From the NCBI RefSeq assembly GCF_014596445.1, contig NZ_MECL01000083.1, positions 57,891 to 121,890 on the forward strand: 64,000 nt of DNA. The letters run 5' to 3'. The DNA comes from Streptomyces sp. CBMA29. GTDB taxonomy: Bacteria > Actinomycetota > Actinomycetes > Streptomycetales > Streptomycetaceae. Positions 17,615 through 27,197 of the stretch are shown here, in pieces; position 1 is the first letter of the stretch, and each line of letters begins with the position of its first letter. Below the pieces are notes generated by a model. It was not told where the DNA came from and ran no database searches. It saw only the letters and a list, made by a program, of their open reading frames with translations. Position numbers and translations under genes: made by a program.

Positions 17615-18808
17615 TCAGCCCTTGACGCAGACGACCTGCTTCAGCTTGGCCACCACCTCGACCAGGTCGCGCTGCTGGTCGATGACCTGGTCGATGGGCT
17701 TGTAGGCGGCGGGGATCTCGTCCACGACGCCGGAGTCCTTGCGGCATTCGACGCCGCGGGTCTGGTCCTCCAGATCGCGGGTGGTGAAGCGGCGCTTGGC
17801 CGCGTTCCGGCTCATGCGGCGGCCGGCGCCGTGGGAGGCGGAGTTGAAGGCGGCGGAGTTGCCGAGGCCGCGGACGATGTAGGAACCGGTCCCCATGGAG
17901 CCGGGGATGATGCCGTGGTCGCCGGAGCCCGCGCGGATGGCGCCCTTGCGGGTGACCAGGAGGTCCATGCCGTCGTAGCGCTCCTCCGAGACGTAGTTGT
18001 GGTGGCAGGAGATGACCTCGTCGAAGGTCGGCCGGGCCTTCTTGAACTCCTTGCGGATGACGTCCTGGAGGAGCGCCATCATGATGGCGCGGTTCTTCTT
18101 GGCGTACTCCTGCGCCCAGAACAGGTCGTTGCGGTACGCGGCCATCTGCGGGGTGTCCGAGATGAAGACCGCGAGGTCGCGGTCGACCAGGCCCTGGTTG
18201 TGCGGCAGCTTCTGCGCCTGGCCGATGTGGAACTCGGCCAGCTCCTTGCCGATGTTGCGGGAGCCGGAGTGCAGCATCAGCCATACGGCGCCGGACTCGT
18301 CGAGGCAGACCTCCACGAAGTGGTTGCCGCCGCCGAGCGTGCCCATCTGCTTGGTCGCCCGGTCGGCCCGGAACTTCACGGCCTCCGCGAGCCCGTCGAA
18401 ACGGTCCCAGAAGGAGTCCCAGCCGGAGGTCGCCATGCCGTGGAAGCGGTCGGGCGCGACCGGGTCGTCGTGCATTCCGCGTCCGACCGGAATCGCCTGC
18501 TCCACCTTGGAACGCAGCCGGGAGAGGTCGCCGGGCAGGTCGTTCGCCGTCAGGGAGGTCTTGACCGCGCTCATGCCGCACCCGATGTCGACGCCGACCG
18601 CCGCGGGGCAGACCGCGCCGTGCATCGCGATGACGGAACCGACCGTGGCGCCCTTGCCGTAGTGGACGTCGGGCATGACGGCCAGGCCCTTGATCCACGG
18701 CAGCGAGGAGACGTTGCGGAGCTGCTGCATCGCGACGTCCTCGACCGTGGTCGGGTCCGTCCACATCCGGATCGGCACCCGGACACCCGGCACCTCCGTA
18801 TAAGACAT
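17615..18808 (-). CDS. rtcB: RNA ligase RtcB (3'-phosphate/5'-OH RNA ligase)
   Basis: 397 aa, bacterial RtcB length. Joins RNA 2',3'-cyclic phosphate or 3'-phosphate ends to 5'-OH ends using GTP and Mn2+. Metal ligand Cys77 in VGVDIGCGM, His in MPDVHYGKG and the CHHNY motif, and the guanylylated His in the SHGAGRRMSR block are all present. ATG start with GGGGGAT upstream. The leader carries a strong stem-loop. No RtcA or archease gene adjoins, as is usual in Streptomyces. Confidence 0.92.
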   Translation of the reverse strand: MSYTEVPGVRVPIRMWTDPTTVEDVAMQQLRNVSSLPWIKGLAVMPDVHYGKGATVGSVIAMHGAVCPAAVGVDIGCGMSAVKTSLTANDLPGDLSRLRSKVEQAIPVGRGMHDDPVAPDRFHGMATSGWDSFWDRFDGLAEAVKFRADRATKQMGTLGGGNHFVEVCLDESGAVWLMLHSGSRNIGKELAEFHIGQAQKLPHNQGLVDRDLAVFISDTPQMAAYRNDLFWAQEYAKKNRAIMMALLQDVIRKEFKKARPTFDEVISCHHNYVSEERYDGMDLLVTRKGAIRAGSGDHGIIPGSMGTGSYIVRGLGNSAAFNSASHGAGRRMSRNAAKRRFTTRDLEDQTRGVECRKDSGVVDEIPAAYKPIDQVIDQQRDLVEVVAKLKQVVCVKG

Positions 18809-18840
18809 GACAATCCCCCGTAAACGGCAAAATCAAGGAT

Positions 18841-18884
18841 GCTTCACGCGATAAAACCGCCCCAAGAGGTGGTTTGGGTGAAGC
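18841..18884 (-). ncRNA. structured leader (two-tier stem-loop) upstream of rtcB
   Basis: Outer stem GCTTCAC (18841-18847) with GTGAAGC (18878-18884), and inner stem AAACCGCC (18854-18861) with GGTGGTTT (18868-18875), separated by an asymmetric internal loop and closed by a 6-nt loop. It lies 33-76 nt upstream of the rtcB ATG, in the presumed 5' UTR. No U-tract follows, so it is not a typical terminator. Confidence 0.5.
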
Positions 18885-18976
18885 TTGCGGTAGACATTGT
18901 GTCCACGGCGCACCCGCTCACGCCAAAGGTTTAGCGCGCGGGAGCGGCAGAACCCGAGGGGAAGGGGGCCCGCCAA

Positions 18977-19930
18977 GTGCGGTCCACGCGAAGTGTCCCG
19001 GCGGCGCGAGGTGCCCAGGCGACGCGGCGTGCCCCGGTGGCACGCGGCCTCCCGGCCGCCGTCGGCACGGCCGTGACCGCGGTGGCGCTGGCCCTGGCCA
19101 CACTCGGCGCGTGCACCGGCGGCGGGGACTCGGCGGGTTCCGCCTCGGACCAGAAGGCGCAGCTCGCGGGCGGCGGCAGTACGAGCACGGTCTCGCCCGC
19201 GCCGCCCGGCAAGTACCAGACGCTGCCCGCGCCCTGCACGGCCGTCGACCAGGACCTGCTCAAGTCCCTGGTCCCCGCCGTCCCCGACGTCGCGGGCTCG
19301 GAGTCGCTCACCTACGACACGGACCGCCGGGTCGGCTGCTCCTGGCGCGGCACCCAGGCCGACGGCACGTCGAACACCCTGAAGATCGACCTCGAACGCG
19401 TCGTGTCGTACGACCCGGCCGTCAGCGACGAGGTCCAGGCCGACCTCGACTTCTCCAACAAGGCGGCCGACGCCTCGATCCCGCCGCTGTCGCCCTCCGC
19501 CACCCCGACCGGCCAGCAGACCAGCGCCACACCGACGGGCGGTACGACGAACGGCGGTACGACGAACAGCGGTACGACGAGCGGCGGTACGACGAACGGC
19601 AACGGTTCCACCCCCGGAAGCAGCACGAGCGGCAACGGCACGAGCACGGGGAACGGCACGAGTTCCGGCGCGGCCGGTGACGGCGGTGCCGACCTCCTCC
19701 CCCGCCGCCTCACCGATGTGGGAAACGCCGCATTTATCAATGACGTCCTCACGCCCCACTCACAGCCTCCCCGCCGCGACGTGACACTGGTTTTCCGCAC
19801 TGCCAACGTCCTGGTGACCGTCACCTACGCGGAGTCGTCACCCCGTGGCAGTACGCCACCGGACAGCGCTGACCTGCAAAAAGGTGCCCGGCAGGTCGCG
19901 GAGCAGCTCGTGCGGAAAGTCAAGGACTGA
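18977..19930 (+). CDS. DUF3558-like lipoprotein with Gly/Thr-rich linker
   Basis: 317 aa. Long signal sequence with lipobox LGAC (Cys near residue 46), then a domain with ALPAPCTAV and RRVGCSWRG, the paired Cys elements of DUF3558-type lipoproteins. A low-complexity linker built from GGTTN/SGTTS repeats precedes the C-terminal part (RLTDVGNAAF, VTLVFRTANVLVTVTY). GTG start with AAGGGGG upstream. Outer-face membrane anchoring is expected; function unknown. The next gene is a related lipoprotein. Confidence 0.7.
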   Translation: MRSTRSVPAARGAQATRRAPVARGLPAAVGTAVTAVALALATLGACTGGGDSAGSASDQKAQLAGGGSTSTVSPAPPGKYQTLPAPCTAVDQDLLKSLVPAVPDVAGSESLTYDTDRRVGCSWRGTQADGTSNTLKIDLERVVSYDPAVSDEVQADLDFSNKAADASIPPLSPSATPTGQQTSATPTGGTTNGGTTNSGTTSGGTTNGNGSTPGSSTSGNGTSTGNGTSSGAAGDGGADLLPRRLTDVGNAAFINDVLTPHSQPPRRDVTLVFRTANVLVTVTYAESSPRGSTPPDSADLQKGARQVAEQLVRKVKD

Positions 19931-19967
19931 CCGGGGGCCGACAGCGCGGCCCTTTAGGGTGACCCCC

Positions 19968-20684
19968 ATGGAACGACGACACACCGCCTCCCGCCTCGCT
20001 CTGCTGCTCGCCTGTGCGGCCGTCCCCGCGATGGCTCTCGCGGGATGCTCGTCCGGTTCGGGCTCGTCCGACGCGAAGTCCACGGCCCCTTCGGGCTCCT
20101 CATCGACGGGCTCCGGCTCGTCCGGCGGCTCGGCCACCCCGACCCTCGCGCCCGCGAAATTCGCCGCGCTCCCGGCGTCCTGCAAGGCGGTCGCGCAGAC
20201 CACCGTGAACGCGCTGGTGCCGAAGGCCAAGACGCCCGGCGGCAGCCCGGTGAAGTCCGACGACATCACCTCGCGCGCCGGCTGCTCCTGGACGGGCAAC
20301 GGCAAGGACGGCTACCAGTACCGCTGGCTGTCGGTCACCCTTCAGCGCTTCACGTCCTCCACCGCGCTCGGCGCGGCCGAGGACCAGGCGAAGAAGCGGT
20401 ACACCGAGCAGGTCGGCACGTTGAACCAGGTCCCCGGCGCGGCCTCCGCCACCCTCACCGGCTTCGGCGACCAGGCGGCCTCGGTCGGCAGCAAGGCAAC
20501 CGTCGCGAAGGTCACCTCGCAGAACGACTCGGTGGTCGTCCGCAGCGGCAATGTCGTGATCCTGGTGGAGTTCAACGGCGCGGGCCTCGAAGGCAAGAAG
20601 AACCCCTCGGCCGGCGACGTACAGAGCGGTGCGCAACGGGCGGCGAAGGAGGCCGTCGCGGCGGTCGCGGCGGCGAACGCGTAA
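19968..20684 (+). CDS. DUF3558-like lipoprotein
   Basis: 238 aa from the ATG at 19968. Signal peptide with lipobox LAGC (Cys near 27), Ser/Gly-rich linker, then a DUF3558-like domain with LPASCKAV, SRAGCSWTGNG and GFGDQAASVG. TAGGGT (19954-19959) lies 8 nt before the ATG, consistent with leaderless transcription separate from the upstream paralogue 37 bp away. Lipid-anchored on the outer face of the membrane; role unknown. Confidence 0.72.
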   Translation: MERRHTASRLALLLACAAVPAMALAGCSSGSGSSDAKSTAPSGSSSTGSGSSGGSATPTLAPAKFAALPASCKAVAQTTVNALVPKAKTPGGSPVKSDDITSRAGCSWTGNGKDGYQYRWLSVTLQRFTSSTALGAAEDQAKKRYTEQVGTLNQVPGAASATLTGFGDQAASVGSKATVAKVTSQNDSVVVRSGNVVILVEFNGAGLEGKKNPSAGDVQSGAQRAAKEAVAAVAAANA

Positions 20685-20846
20685 CAACTCCCGCCCCCCT
20701 CGCCCGGTATTCGCGCGTTTGTACGGCGTTCGTTCGTCAACGCCGCGCCTCCGCGTCTCACCCGTATGGCAGTCTGGGGCCCGCTGGAGCCGGTACGGTT
20801 CCGGTCCGCCAGTGAGGCTGGAGCCAAGGGGTAGGAGGGGTCGCGG

Positions 20847-22502
20847 GTGGCCGCGATACGTTTGACCCGGACGCACCGCATATTGATCGGCGTGGTCGTC
20901 ACCGGAGCGGTGGTGATCGCGGGGATCGGCTTCGCCGGTTCGTACGCGGCCGTGCGCTCGCTCGCCCTGGACAAGGGATTCGGCTGGTTCGCGAACGTCT
21001 TCCCGATCGGCGTGGACGCGGGCATCGTCGTTCTGCTCGCGCTCGACCTGCTGCTGACCTGGCTGCGCATCCCGTTCCCGCTGCTGCGGCAGACCGCGTG
21101 GCTGCTGACGGCCGCGACGATCGCCTTCAACGGCGCCGCCGCCTGGCCCGACCCGCTCGGCGTCGGCATGCACGCGATCATCCCGGTGCTGTTCGTGGTC
21201 TCGGTGGAGGCCGCCCGGCACGCGATCGGCCGGATCGCCGACATCACCGCCGACAAGCACATGGAGTCGGTGCGCATCACCCGCTGGCTCCTCGCCCCCG
21301 TCCCCACCTTCCGGCTGTGGCGCCGGATGAAGCTGTGGGAACTGCGGTCGTACGAGGAAACGATCCGGCGCGAGCAGGACCGCCTGGTCTACCGGGCGCG
21401 GCTGCGGGCGCGGTACGGCGCCGCGTGGCGCCGCAAGGCCCCGGTCGAGGCGATCATGCCGCTGCGGCTGGCGAAGTACGGGGTGCCGCTGGCGGAGACG
21501 GCCGACGCCGGACTCGAAGCGGCGGGCATCGAGATCACGCGCCCCGCCAAGGAGTTGACGGCCGCGCCCGAGTCGGCCGCGCCGATCGCGGCGCAGGCCG
21601 CGGAGCCGGTGGCGGCGCCGTCGAAGGCCGCCGCTCACGGGACGGTGAACGGAGCCGTGAACGGGGCGGCGAACGGCCATGTGAACGGCCATGTGAACGG
21701 CCACACCCTCCCGAACGGCGTTCCCGACCTCGCGGCCGAGGCGGCCGCGGCCCTCGCGGAGGCGGCCCGGCAGCAACAGAACGGCCAGCAGAACGGGCAG
21801 CCCGGCGGGCAGCAGCTCCAGCCGCAGTCGGAGTTCGAGCACCAACAGGCTTACGAGCAGCGGCAGTTCGAACAGTTCCAGCAGTATCAGCAGTACAACC
21901 AGCAGCCGTACCCGCAGGAGTGGCCCCAGCAGGACATGCCGGGCGCGCACGACAGCCCGTGGTTCGCCGCCGCGCAGCTCCAGGCCCAGCGCGAGCAGCA
22001 GGCGTTCATGGCGCAGCAGATGCAACAGGCCCAGCAGCAGGGACAGCAAGGGCAGCAGGGCCAACAGATTCAGCAGCAGCCGGAGCCGGACCAGCCGCAG
22101 ATCATGGTCCCGGCCGGTCCCAACCGGTCGCGCCCGCTGGGCGGTTCCGGACTGAACGGCAACGCCGCCGCCGCGCAGCAGCGGTTCCAGCAGGGCCCCG
22201 AGCCGCAGTACGCCGCTCCGGAGCCGGAACCGGTGCCCGCACCCGAGCCGGAGCAGGCTCCGGCACCGGAATTCGTCTCGGGGCTCGAATTCCCCGACGG
22301 CATCTCGCAGGACGAGGCGTTCTTCGGCGCCTACCGCCGCTACGTCCGCGAGTTCGGCACCTTCCCCAACGCCCGCCAGTTCGCCCGCTTCCTCGCCGAC
22401 ATGTACACCGGTACGCCGCCGGAGGAGCGCGAGCTGGTCCCGTCCCTGCGCGACCTGCGCTACCGCTTCCAGTCCGAGTCGGACACCGAGCACATCCCGT
22501 AG
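20847..22502 (+). CDS. DUF2637 membrane protein with long Gln-rich disordered region
   Basis: 551 aa. The N-terminus has four hydrophobic segments (residues about 10-120: VVVTGAVVIAGIGFAGSY, FPIGVDAGIVVLLALDLLL, TAWLLTAATIAFNGAAA, AIIPVLFVVSVEAARHAIG), the DUF2637 pattern known from Spd-type plasmid-spread and chromosomal actinobacterial proteins. A basic region (RLWRRMKLWELRSYEE) follows, then NG(H/A)V repeats near 265-295, a long Gln-rich stretch, and a conserved-looking C-terminus (FFGAYRRYVREFGTFPNARQ). AGGAGGGG precedes the GTG start. Probably a membrane-anchored scaffold or DNA-transfer-related protein; function unknown. Confidence 0.75.
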   Translation: MAAIRLTRTHRILIGVVVTGAVVIAGIGFAGSYAAVRSLALDKGFGWFANVFPIGVDAGIVVLLALDLLLTWLRIPFPLLRQTAWLLTAATIAFNGAAAWPDPLGVGMHAIIPVLFVVSVEAARHAIGRIADITADKHMESVRITRWLLAPVPTFRLWRRMKLWELRSYEETIRREQDRLVYRARLRARYGAAWRRKAPVEAIMPLRLAKYGVPLAETADAGLEAAGIEITRPAKELTAAPESAAPIAAQAAEPVAAPSKAAAHGTVNGAVNGAANGHVNGHVNGHTLPNGVPDLAAEAAAALAEAARQQQNGQQNGQPGGQQLQPQSEFEHQQAYEQRQFEQFQQYQQYNQQPYPQEWPQQDMPGAHDSPWFAAAQLQAQREQQAFMAQQMQQAQQQGQQGQQGQQIQQQPEPDQPQIMVPAGPNRSRPLGGSGLNGNAAAAQQRFQQGPEPQYAAPEPEPVPAPEPEQAPAPEFVSGLEFPDGISQDEAFFGAYRRYVREFGTFPNARQFARFLADMYTGTPPEERELVPSLRDLRYRFQSESDTEHIP

Positions 22503-22550
22503 ACCGCAGACCGTAGACCGTAGACCGGGGCCCGCGGCCGGGGCCCGCGG

Positions 22551-22582
22551 CCGGGGGGCGGGACCGGGATCCCGCACCCCCG
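22551..22582. terminator. terminator-like hairpin between convergent genes
   Basis: GC-rich inverted repeat (CGGGGGGCGGGA with TCCCGCACCCCCG) between the DUF2637 gene and lysS. Just before it, AGACCGT and GGGGCCCGCGGCC are each tandemly duplicated (22501-22553). Confidence 0.6.
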
Positions 22583-22590
22583 AACGCGAA

Positions 22591-24318
22591 CTACGCGCTC
22601 GCGCCCAGCAGCGTGCGGACGCGGTCGGCGCCCACCGCCAGGAGCAGCGTCGGAAGGCGCGGACCGGTGTCGCGGCCGACCAGCAGCTCGTAGAGCAGGG
22701 CGAAGAACGACCGCTGGGCGACCTTCAGCTCAGGAGTCGGCTTGGCGTCCGGCTCAAGACCGGCCAGCACCTTGGGCACGGCGTAGACGAGGGTCGTCAG
22801 GCCGTCCAGCGACCAGTGCGAGTCGAGGCCGTCCACCAGGAGCTTGAGCCCGGCGCGCTCGCTGTCGCCGAGGGCGGCGAGGCGGGCGGTGTCGGGCTCG
22901 GCGCGCACGACGGTGCGCTGCTCGGCGGGCACCTGGGTGGTGATCCAGGACTCGGCCCGGTCGAGCCGGGGCCGTACCTCGTCCAGCGAGCCGATCGGCC
23001 GGGCCGGGTCCAGCTCGGTCAGGATGCGCAGCGTCTGGGCCTCGGCGCCCGCGGTGATGTCGGCGACGGACGCCAGCGTGCGGTACGGCAACGGCCGTAC
23101 GGTACGCGGCAGCTCACCGGCGGCGGTGCGGGCGGCCCTGCTGTGCGCGGCGACGTCGGCCGGGAGCGCGGTGCCCTCGGCGACCTTCCGCTCCAGCGCG
23201 TCCCACTCGTCGTAGAGCCGCTGGATCTCCTGGTCGAACGCGATCTTGAAGGACTGGTTGGGGCGGCGGCGGGCGTAGAGCCAGCGCAGGATCTGCGGCT
23301 CCATGATCCGCAGCGCGTCGCCGGGGACGGGCACACCGCCCTTGGACGACGACATCTTGGCCATGCCGGAGATGCCGACGAAGGCGTACATCGGGCCGAT
23401 CGGCTGCTTCCCGCCGAAGATCGGGCCGACGATCTGCCCGCCGACCTGGAACGACGAGCCGGGCGAGGAATGGTCGACGCCCGACGGCTCGAAGATCACG
23501 CCCTCGTACGCCCAGCGCATCGGCCAGTCGACCTTCCACACCAGCTTGCCGCGGTCGAACTCCTCCAGCCGGACCGTCTCCCCGTGCCCGCAGGCGCAGG
23601 TGTACGTCAGCTCGGTCGTCCCGTCGTCGTACGCGGTGACCGTGGTGAGGTCCTTGCCGCAGACCGCGCAGTACGGCTTGTACGGGAAGTAGCCCACGCC
23701 GGAGCCGCTGCCGTCGTCCTCCTCCGCCGCGCCCGAGCCCTCGGCGGCCTCCAGCTCGGCCGCGTCCACCGGCTTCTGCGACTGCTGCTTGGCCGGGGCC
23801 TTCTTCGTCCGGTACTGGTCGAGGATCGCGTCGATGTCGGCGCGGTGCCGCACCGCGTGCAGGATCTGCGCGCGGTAGGCGCCCGCCTGATACTGGGCGG
23901 TCTGGCTGATGCCGTCGTACTCCACGCCCAGCTCGGCCAGCGACGCGGCCATCTGCGCCTTGAAGTGCTCCGCCCAGTTCGGATACGCGGACCCGGCGGG
24001 CGCGGGCACCGAGGTCAGCGGCTTGCCGATGTGCTCGGCCCACGACTCGTCGACCCCGGGGATGCCGACCGGGACCTTGCGGTACCGGTCGTAGTCGTCC
24101 CAGGAGATCAGGTGCCTGACCTCGTGCCCGCGCCGCCGCACCTCGTCGGCGACCAGGTGCGGGGTCATGACCTCGCGCAGATTCCCGAGGTGGATCGGGC
24201 CCGAGGGGCTGAGCCCGGACGCGACGACAACGGGTTTCCCGGGTGCGCGGCGCTCCGACTCGGCGATGACGTCGTCCGCGAAACGGGAGACCCAGTCGGC
24301 CTCGTTGCTCTCAGCCAC
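22591..24318 (-). CDS. lysS: lysyl-tRNA synthetase, class I type
   Basis: 575 aa from a GTG at 24318 (GAGGA 5 nt upstream). Class I signature motifs: HIGH-like SGPIHLGN near 37-44 and KMSSSKGG. A zinc-ribbon-like segment (CAVCGKD ... CACGHG) and an acidic insertion lie between them. This is the archaeal-type class I LysRS that Streptomyces carry alongside the class II enzyme. Charges tRNA-Lys. Divergent from argS, with two DnaA-box-like sequences between. Confidence 0.93.
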   Translation of the reverse strand: MAESNEADWVSRFADDVIAESERRAPGKPVVVASGLSPSGPIHLGNLREVMTPHLVADEVRRRGHEVRHLISWDDYDRYRKVPVGIPGVDESWAEHIGKPLTSVPAPAGSAYPNWAEHFKAQMAASLAELGVEYDGISQTAQYQAGAYRAQILHAVRHRADIDAILDQYRTKKAPAKQQSQKPVDAAELEAAEGSGAAEEDDGSGSGVGYFPYKPYCAVCGKDLTTVTAYDDGTTELTYTCACGHGETVRLEEFDRGKLVWKVDWPMRWAYEGVIFEPSGVDHSSPGSSFQVGGQIVGPIFGGKQPIGPMYAFVGISGMAKMSSSKGGVPVPGDALRIMEPQILRWLYARRRPNQSFKIAFDQEIQRLYDEWDALERKVAEGTALPADVAAHSRAARTAAGELPRTVRPLPYRTLASVADITAGAEAQTLRILTELDPARPIGSLDEVRPRLDRAESWITTQVPAEQRTVVRAEPDTARLAALGDSERAGLKLLVDGLDSHWSLDGLTTLVYAVPKVLAGLEPDAKPTPELKVAQRSFFALLYELLVGRDTGPRLPTLLLAVGADRVRTLLGASA

Positions 24319-24411
24319 GGTCCTCTTCTTCCTGAGGGTTCGATGGGGGTGTTCCGACGGCTCCGATTCTCCCAGACATCCGGCCCCCGATCGCCAGCGG
24401 ATTACCCGGCC

Positions 24412-24450
24412 TGTGGATAACTCGCACGCTCCGTCCCCACCTGTGGATAA
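24412..24450. promoter_or_regulatory. pair of DnaA-box-like sequences
   Basis: Two identical TGTGGATAA (reverse complement TTATCCACA) at 24412-24420 and 24442-24450, 30 bp apart and in the same orientation, in the lysS-argS gap. TTATCCACA matches the classic DnaA box; the Streptomyces preferred form is TTGTCCACA. Function untested. Confidence 0.6.
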
Positions 24451-24544
24451 CCGGCTCGGCCCATCGGGGCCCGCGTGGGACACTGGGACCTCGCCTCACC
24501 GCGAGGCGAAGTCCGCCATCCACGACACACGGAACGGCACACCC

Positions 24545-26329
24545 ATGGCCTCGGTCACCTCCCTGTCCGCTTCACTCCAGCAGCGTGTCTCGGCCGCCCT
24601 CGCGGCCGCCGTGCCGTCGGCCGACGGCGCCGACCCGCTGCTGCGCCGAAGCGACCGGGCCGACTTCCAGGCCAACGGCGTGCTGGGCCTCGCCAAGAAG
24701 GCGAAGGCCAACCCCCGGGAGCTGGCCGCCGCCGTGCTGGCCGGGCTGCCCGCGGACGGCCCCGACGGCCTGATCGGCGAGATCGAGGTGTCAGGACCCG
24801 GCTTCCTCAACATCTCGGTCACGGACACCGCGATCACCGCCAACCTCGCGCTGCGGGCCGTGGACGACCGGCTCGGTGTGCCCCTCGCCCAGCACCCCGG
24901 CACCACCGTCATCGACTACGCGCAGCCGAATGTCGCCAAGGAGATGCACGTCGGGCACCTGCGGTCCTCCGTCATCGGCGACGCGATCGTGCGGATTCTG
25001 CGGTTCAGCGGCGAGACGGTGATCCCGCGGCACCACATCGGCGACTGGGGCACCCAGTTCGGCATGCTCGTCCAGTACCTGATGGAGCACCCGGACGAGT
25101 TGGAGAGCACGCAGACCACCGCGGATTCCGCGGTGGCCGGTGAGGCGTCGATGTCCCGGCTCGACCGGCTCTACAAGTCGTCGCGGACGCTCTTCGACTC
25201 CGACGAGGAGTTCAAGGACAGGTCCCGCAAGCGGCTGGTCGAGCTCCAGTCGGGTGACGCGGAGACGCTGAAGATCTGGCAGTGGCTGGTCGACGAGTCG
25301 CTGATCTACTTCCACTCCGTCTACGACAAGCTCGACATCGCGATCCAGGACGCGGACATCGTCGGCGAGTCCGGGTACAACGACATGCTGGTCGAGACCA
25401 GCGACCTGCTGGAGAAGTCCGGTGTCGCGGTCCGGTCCGACGGCGCGCTGTGCGTGTTCTTCGACGACATCAAGGGCAAGGACGGCGAGCCGGTCCCGCT
25501 CATCGTCCGCAAGTCCGACGGCGGCTTCGGCTACCCGGCCACCGACCTGTCGGCGGTCCGGGACCGGACGCGGAATCTGCACGCCACCACCTTGCTGTAC
25601 GTGGTGGACGCCCGGCAGGCGCTGCACTTCCGGATGGTCTTCGAGACCGCCCGGCGGGCGGGCTGGCTGACCGACGAGGTCACCGTCAAGCACATCCCGT
25701 TCGGCACGGTGCTCGGCAAGGACGGCAAGCCGTTCAAGACCAGGGCGGGCGAGAGCGTCAAGCTGGAGGACCTGCTGGACGAGGCCGTGGAGCGGGCGAC
25801 GGCCGTCGTCAAGGAGAAGGACGCCAAGAGCGAGCTGTCGGACGCGGAGGTCGCCGAGCGCGGCGCCGAGGTCGGCATCGGCGCGGTGAAGTACGCGGAC
25901 CTGTCCACGTCCCTGGGCCGGGACTACGTCTTCGACCTGGACCGGATGGTGTCGCTCAACGGCGACACGAGCGTGTACATCCAGTACGCCTACGCCCGGA
26001 TCCAGTCGATCATCCGGCGCTCGGGCGACGCGCGGCCCGCGGCCCACCCCGAGCTGCCGCTGGCACCCGCCGAGCGGGCGCTCGGGCTGCTGCTCGACGA
26101 GTTCGGCGAGGCGCTGGCCTCGACGGCGGAGACGTACGAGCCGCACAAGCTCGCCGCGTATCTCTTCTCGGTGGCCTCGGCGTTCGCGACGTTCTACGAG
26201 CAGTGCCCGGTGCTCAAGGCGGACAGCCCCGCCGTGGTCGAGAACCGGCTCTTCCTCTGCGACGTCACCGCCCGCACCCTGCGGCAGGGTCTGACGCTGC
26301 TCGGTATCCGTACCCCCGAGCGCCTCTAG
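24545..26329 (+). CDS. argS: arginyl-tRNA synthetase
   Basis: 594 aa from the ATG at 24545. Class I motif [13 protein letters not shown] near 133-145, the GDWGTQFG block, and a C-terminal DALR anticodon-binding domain with [13 protein letters not shown]. Charges tRNA-Arg. Its stop shares a CTAG with the convergent GAF-ANTAR gene. No good Shine-Dalgarno precedes the ATG. Confidence 0.95.
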   Translation: MASVTSLSASLQQRVSAALAAAVPSADGADPLLRRSDRADFQANGVLGLAKKAKANPRELAAAVLAGLPADGPDGLIGEIEVSGPGFLNISVTDTAITANLALRAVDDRLGVPLAQHPGTTVIDYAQPNVAKEMHVGHLRSSVIGDAIVRILRFSGETVIPRHHIGDWGTQFGMLVQYLMEHPDELESTQTTADSAVAGEASMSRLDRLYKSSRTLFDSDEEFKDRSRKRLVELQSGDAETLKIWQWLVDESLIYFHSVYDKLDIAIQDADIVGESGYNDMLVETSDLLEKSGVAVRSDGALCVFFDDIKGKDGEPVPLIVRKSDGGFGYPATDLSAVRDRTRNLHATTLLYVVDARQALHFRMVFETARRAGWLTDEVTVKHIPFGTVLGKDGKPFKTRAGESVKLEDLLDEAVERATAVVKEKDAKSELSDAEVAERGAEVGIGAVKYADLSTSLGRDYVFDLDRMVSLNGDTSVYIQYAYARIQSIIRRSGDARPAAHPELPLAPAERALGLLLDEFGEALASTAETYEPHKLAAYLFSVASAFATFYEQCPVLKADSPAVVENRLFLCDVTARTLRQGLTLLGIRTPERL

Positions 26330-27192
26330 GAGCCCTCGGCCCCGGCGGACCGGCGGCTTTTCGGCCCACCGTTCGACCCGCTCCTCGGTGCGAACTCCGG
26401 CCCGAACCGTGGCTCGCGGAAGATCGCCGCTGTGTCGAAGTCCCCGTGGACGACGTCGTAGGCGAGCGCCGCGAGCCGCAGGTGGTGCGCGCGGGCGTAG
26501 CGGCGGAAGGCGTCGAAGGCGTCGTCCACCGACAGGCCCCAGCGCTCGGCGAGCACGCCCTTGGCCTGCTCGATCACGATCCGGTTGGTCAGCGCGGTCT
26601 GGAGCTGCACGCGCTCGGCCTGGCCGCGCTCCAGGTTCCGCTGCTGGAGGATCGCGATCGTGGCGATGTCCGCGAGCGCCTGCGCCAGCAGCCGGTCCTC
26701 CTCGCTGATCGGCGTCGACTCGCGCTGGAAGAGGCTGAGCGCGCCCACCACCCGCTGCCGCAGCCGCATCGGGAAGGCGTGGGTGCGGACGAATCCGGCC
26801 TCGACGGCCCGCGCGGTGAACTGCGGCCAGCGGGTCCGGGTGATCGGCGCGGTCAGGTCCACGTCGACGCGGGCGTCGCCCGTGCGGAAGCACTCCACGC
26901 ACGGGCCCTGGTCGTACGGGGACGCCTGGTCGTACGGGAACGCCTGGTCGTGCGGGGACGCCTGGTCGTGCGGGGACGCGAAGAGTTCCAGCAGCCGGGT
27001 GCTCTCGTCGGACGCGGCCAGCGGATGCGGCGTGCCGTGCTCGTCCACGAGCAGGATGCCGACCGTCGCGATGTCCAGCAGTTCCGCGCAGCGCTGGGCG
27101 AGCCGCTGGACGAAGTCGATGGTGTCGAAGTCGTCGGACAGCGAGTCGGCGACCTCCACGAAGACTTCGGTGAGGCGTCGCACACTCGTCAT
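26326..27192 (-). CDS. GAF-ANTAR RNA-binding antiterminator-type regulator
   Basis: 288 aa. GAF sensor at about 15-180 ([39 protein letters not shown]), then an ANTAR domain at about 195-255 ([41 protein letters not shown]). ANTAR domains bind paired RNA hairpins to prevent termination. Immediately before the conserved GPC lies a run of hexapeptides (S/F)P(H/Y)DQ(A/G) encoded by four 18-bp repeats (26908-26979), which lengthens a sensor loop. AAGGA precedes the ATG. A decayed paralogue ends 6 bp upstream. Confidence 0.9.
   Translation of the reverse strand: MTSVRRLTEVFVEVADSLSDDFDTIDFVQRLAQRCAELLDIATVGILLVDEHGTPHPLAASDESTRLLELFASPHDQASPHDQAFPYDQASPYDQGPCVECFRTGDARVDVDLTAPITRTRWPQFTARAVEAGFVRTHAFPMRLRQRVVGALSLFQRESTPISEEDRLLAQALADIATIAILQQRNLERGQAERVQLQTALTNRIVIEQAKGVLAERWGLSVDDAFDAFRRYARAHHLRLAALAYDVVHGDFDTAAIFREPRFGPEFAPRSGSNGGPKSRRSAGAEGS
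26908..26979 (-). repeat. 18-bp tandem repeat x4 inside the GAF domain
   Basis: Copies start at 26908, 26926, 26944 and 26962 (CTGGTCGTACGGGGACGC and close variants). They are in frame and encode a hexapeptide. Confidence 0.9.
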
Positions 27193-27197
27193 GGGGA

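Noticed and set aside
26326..26329. CTAG shared by argS and GAF-ANTAR stops as a special signal
   Set aside because: A palindromic stop overlap of convergent genes; needs no further explanation.
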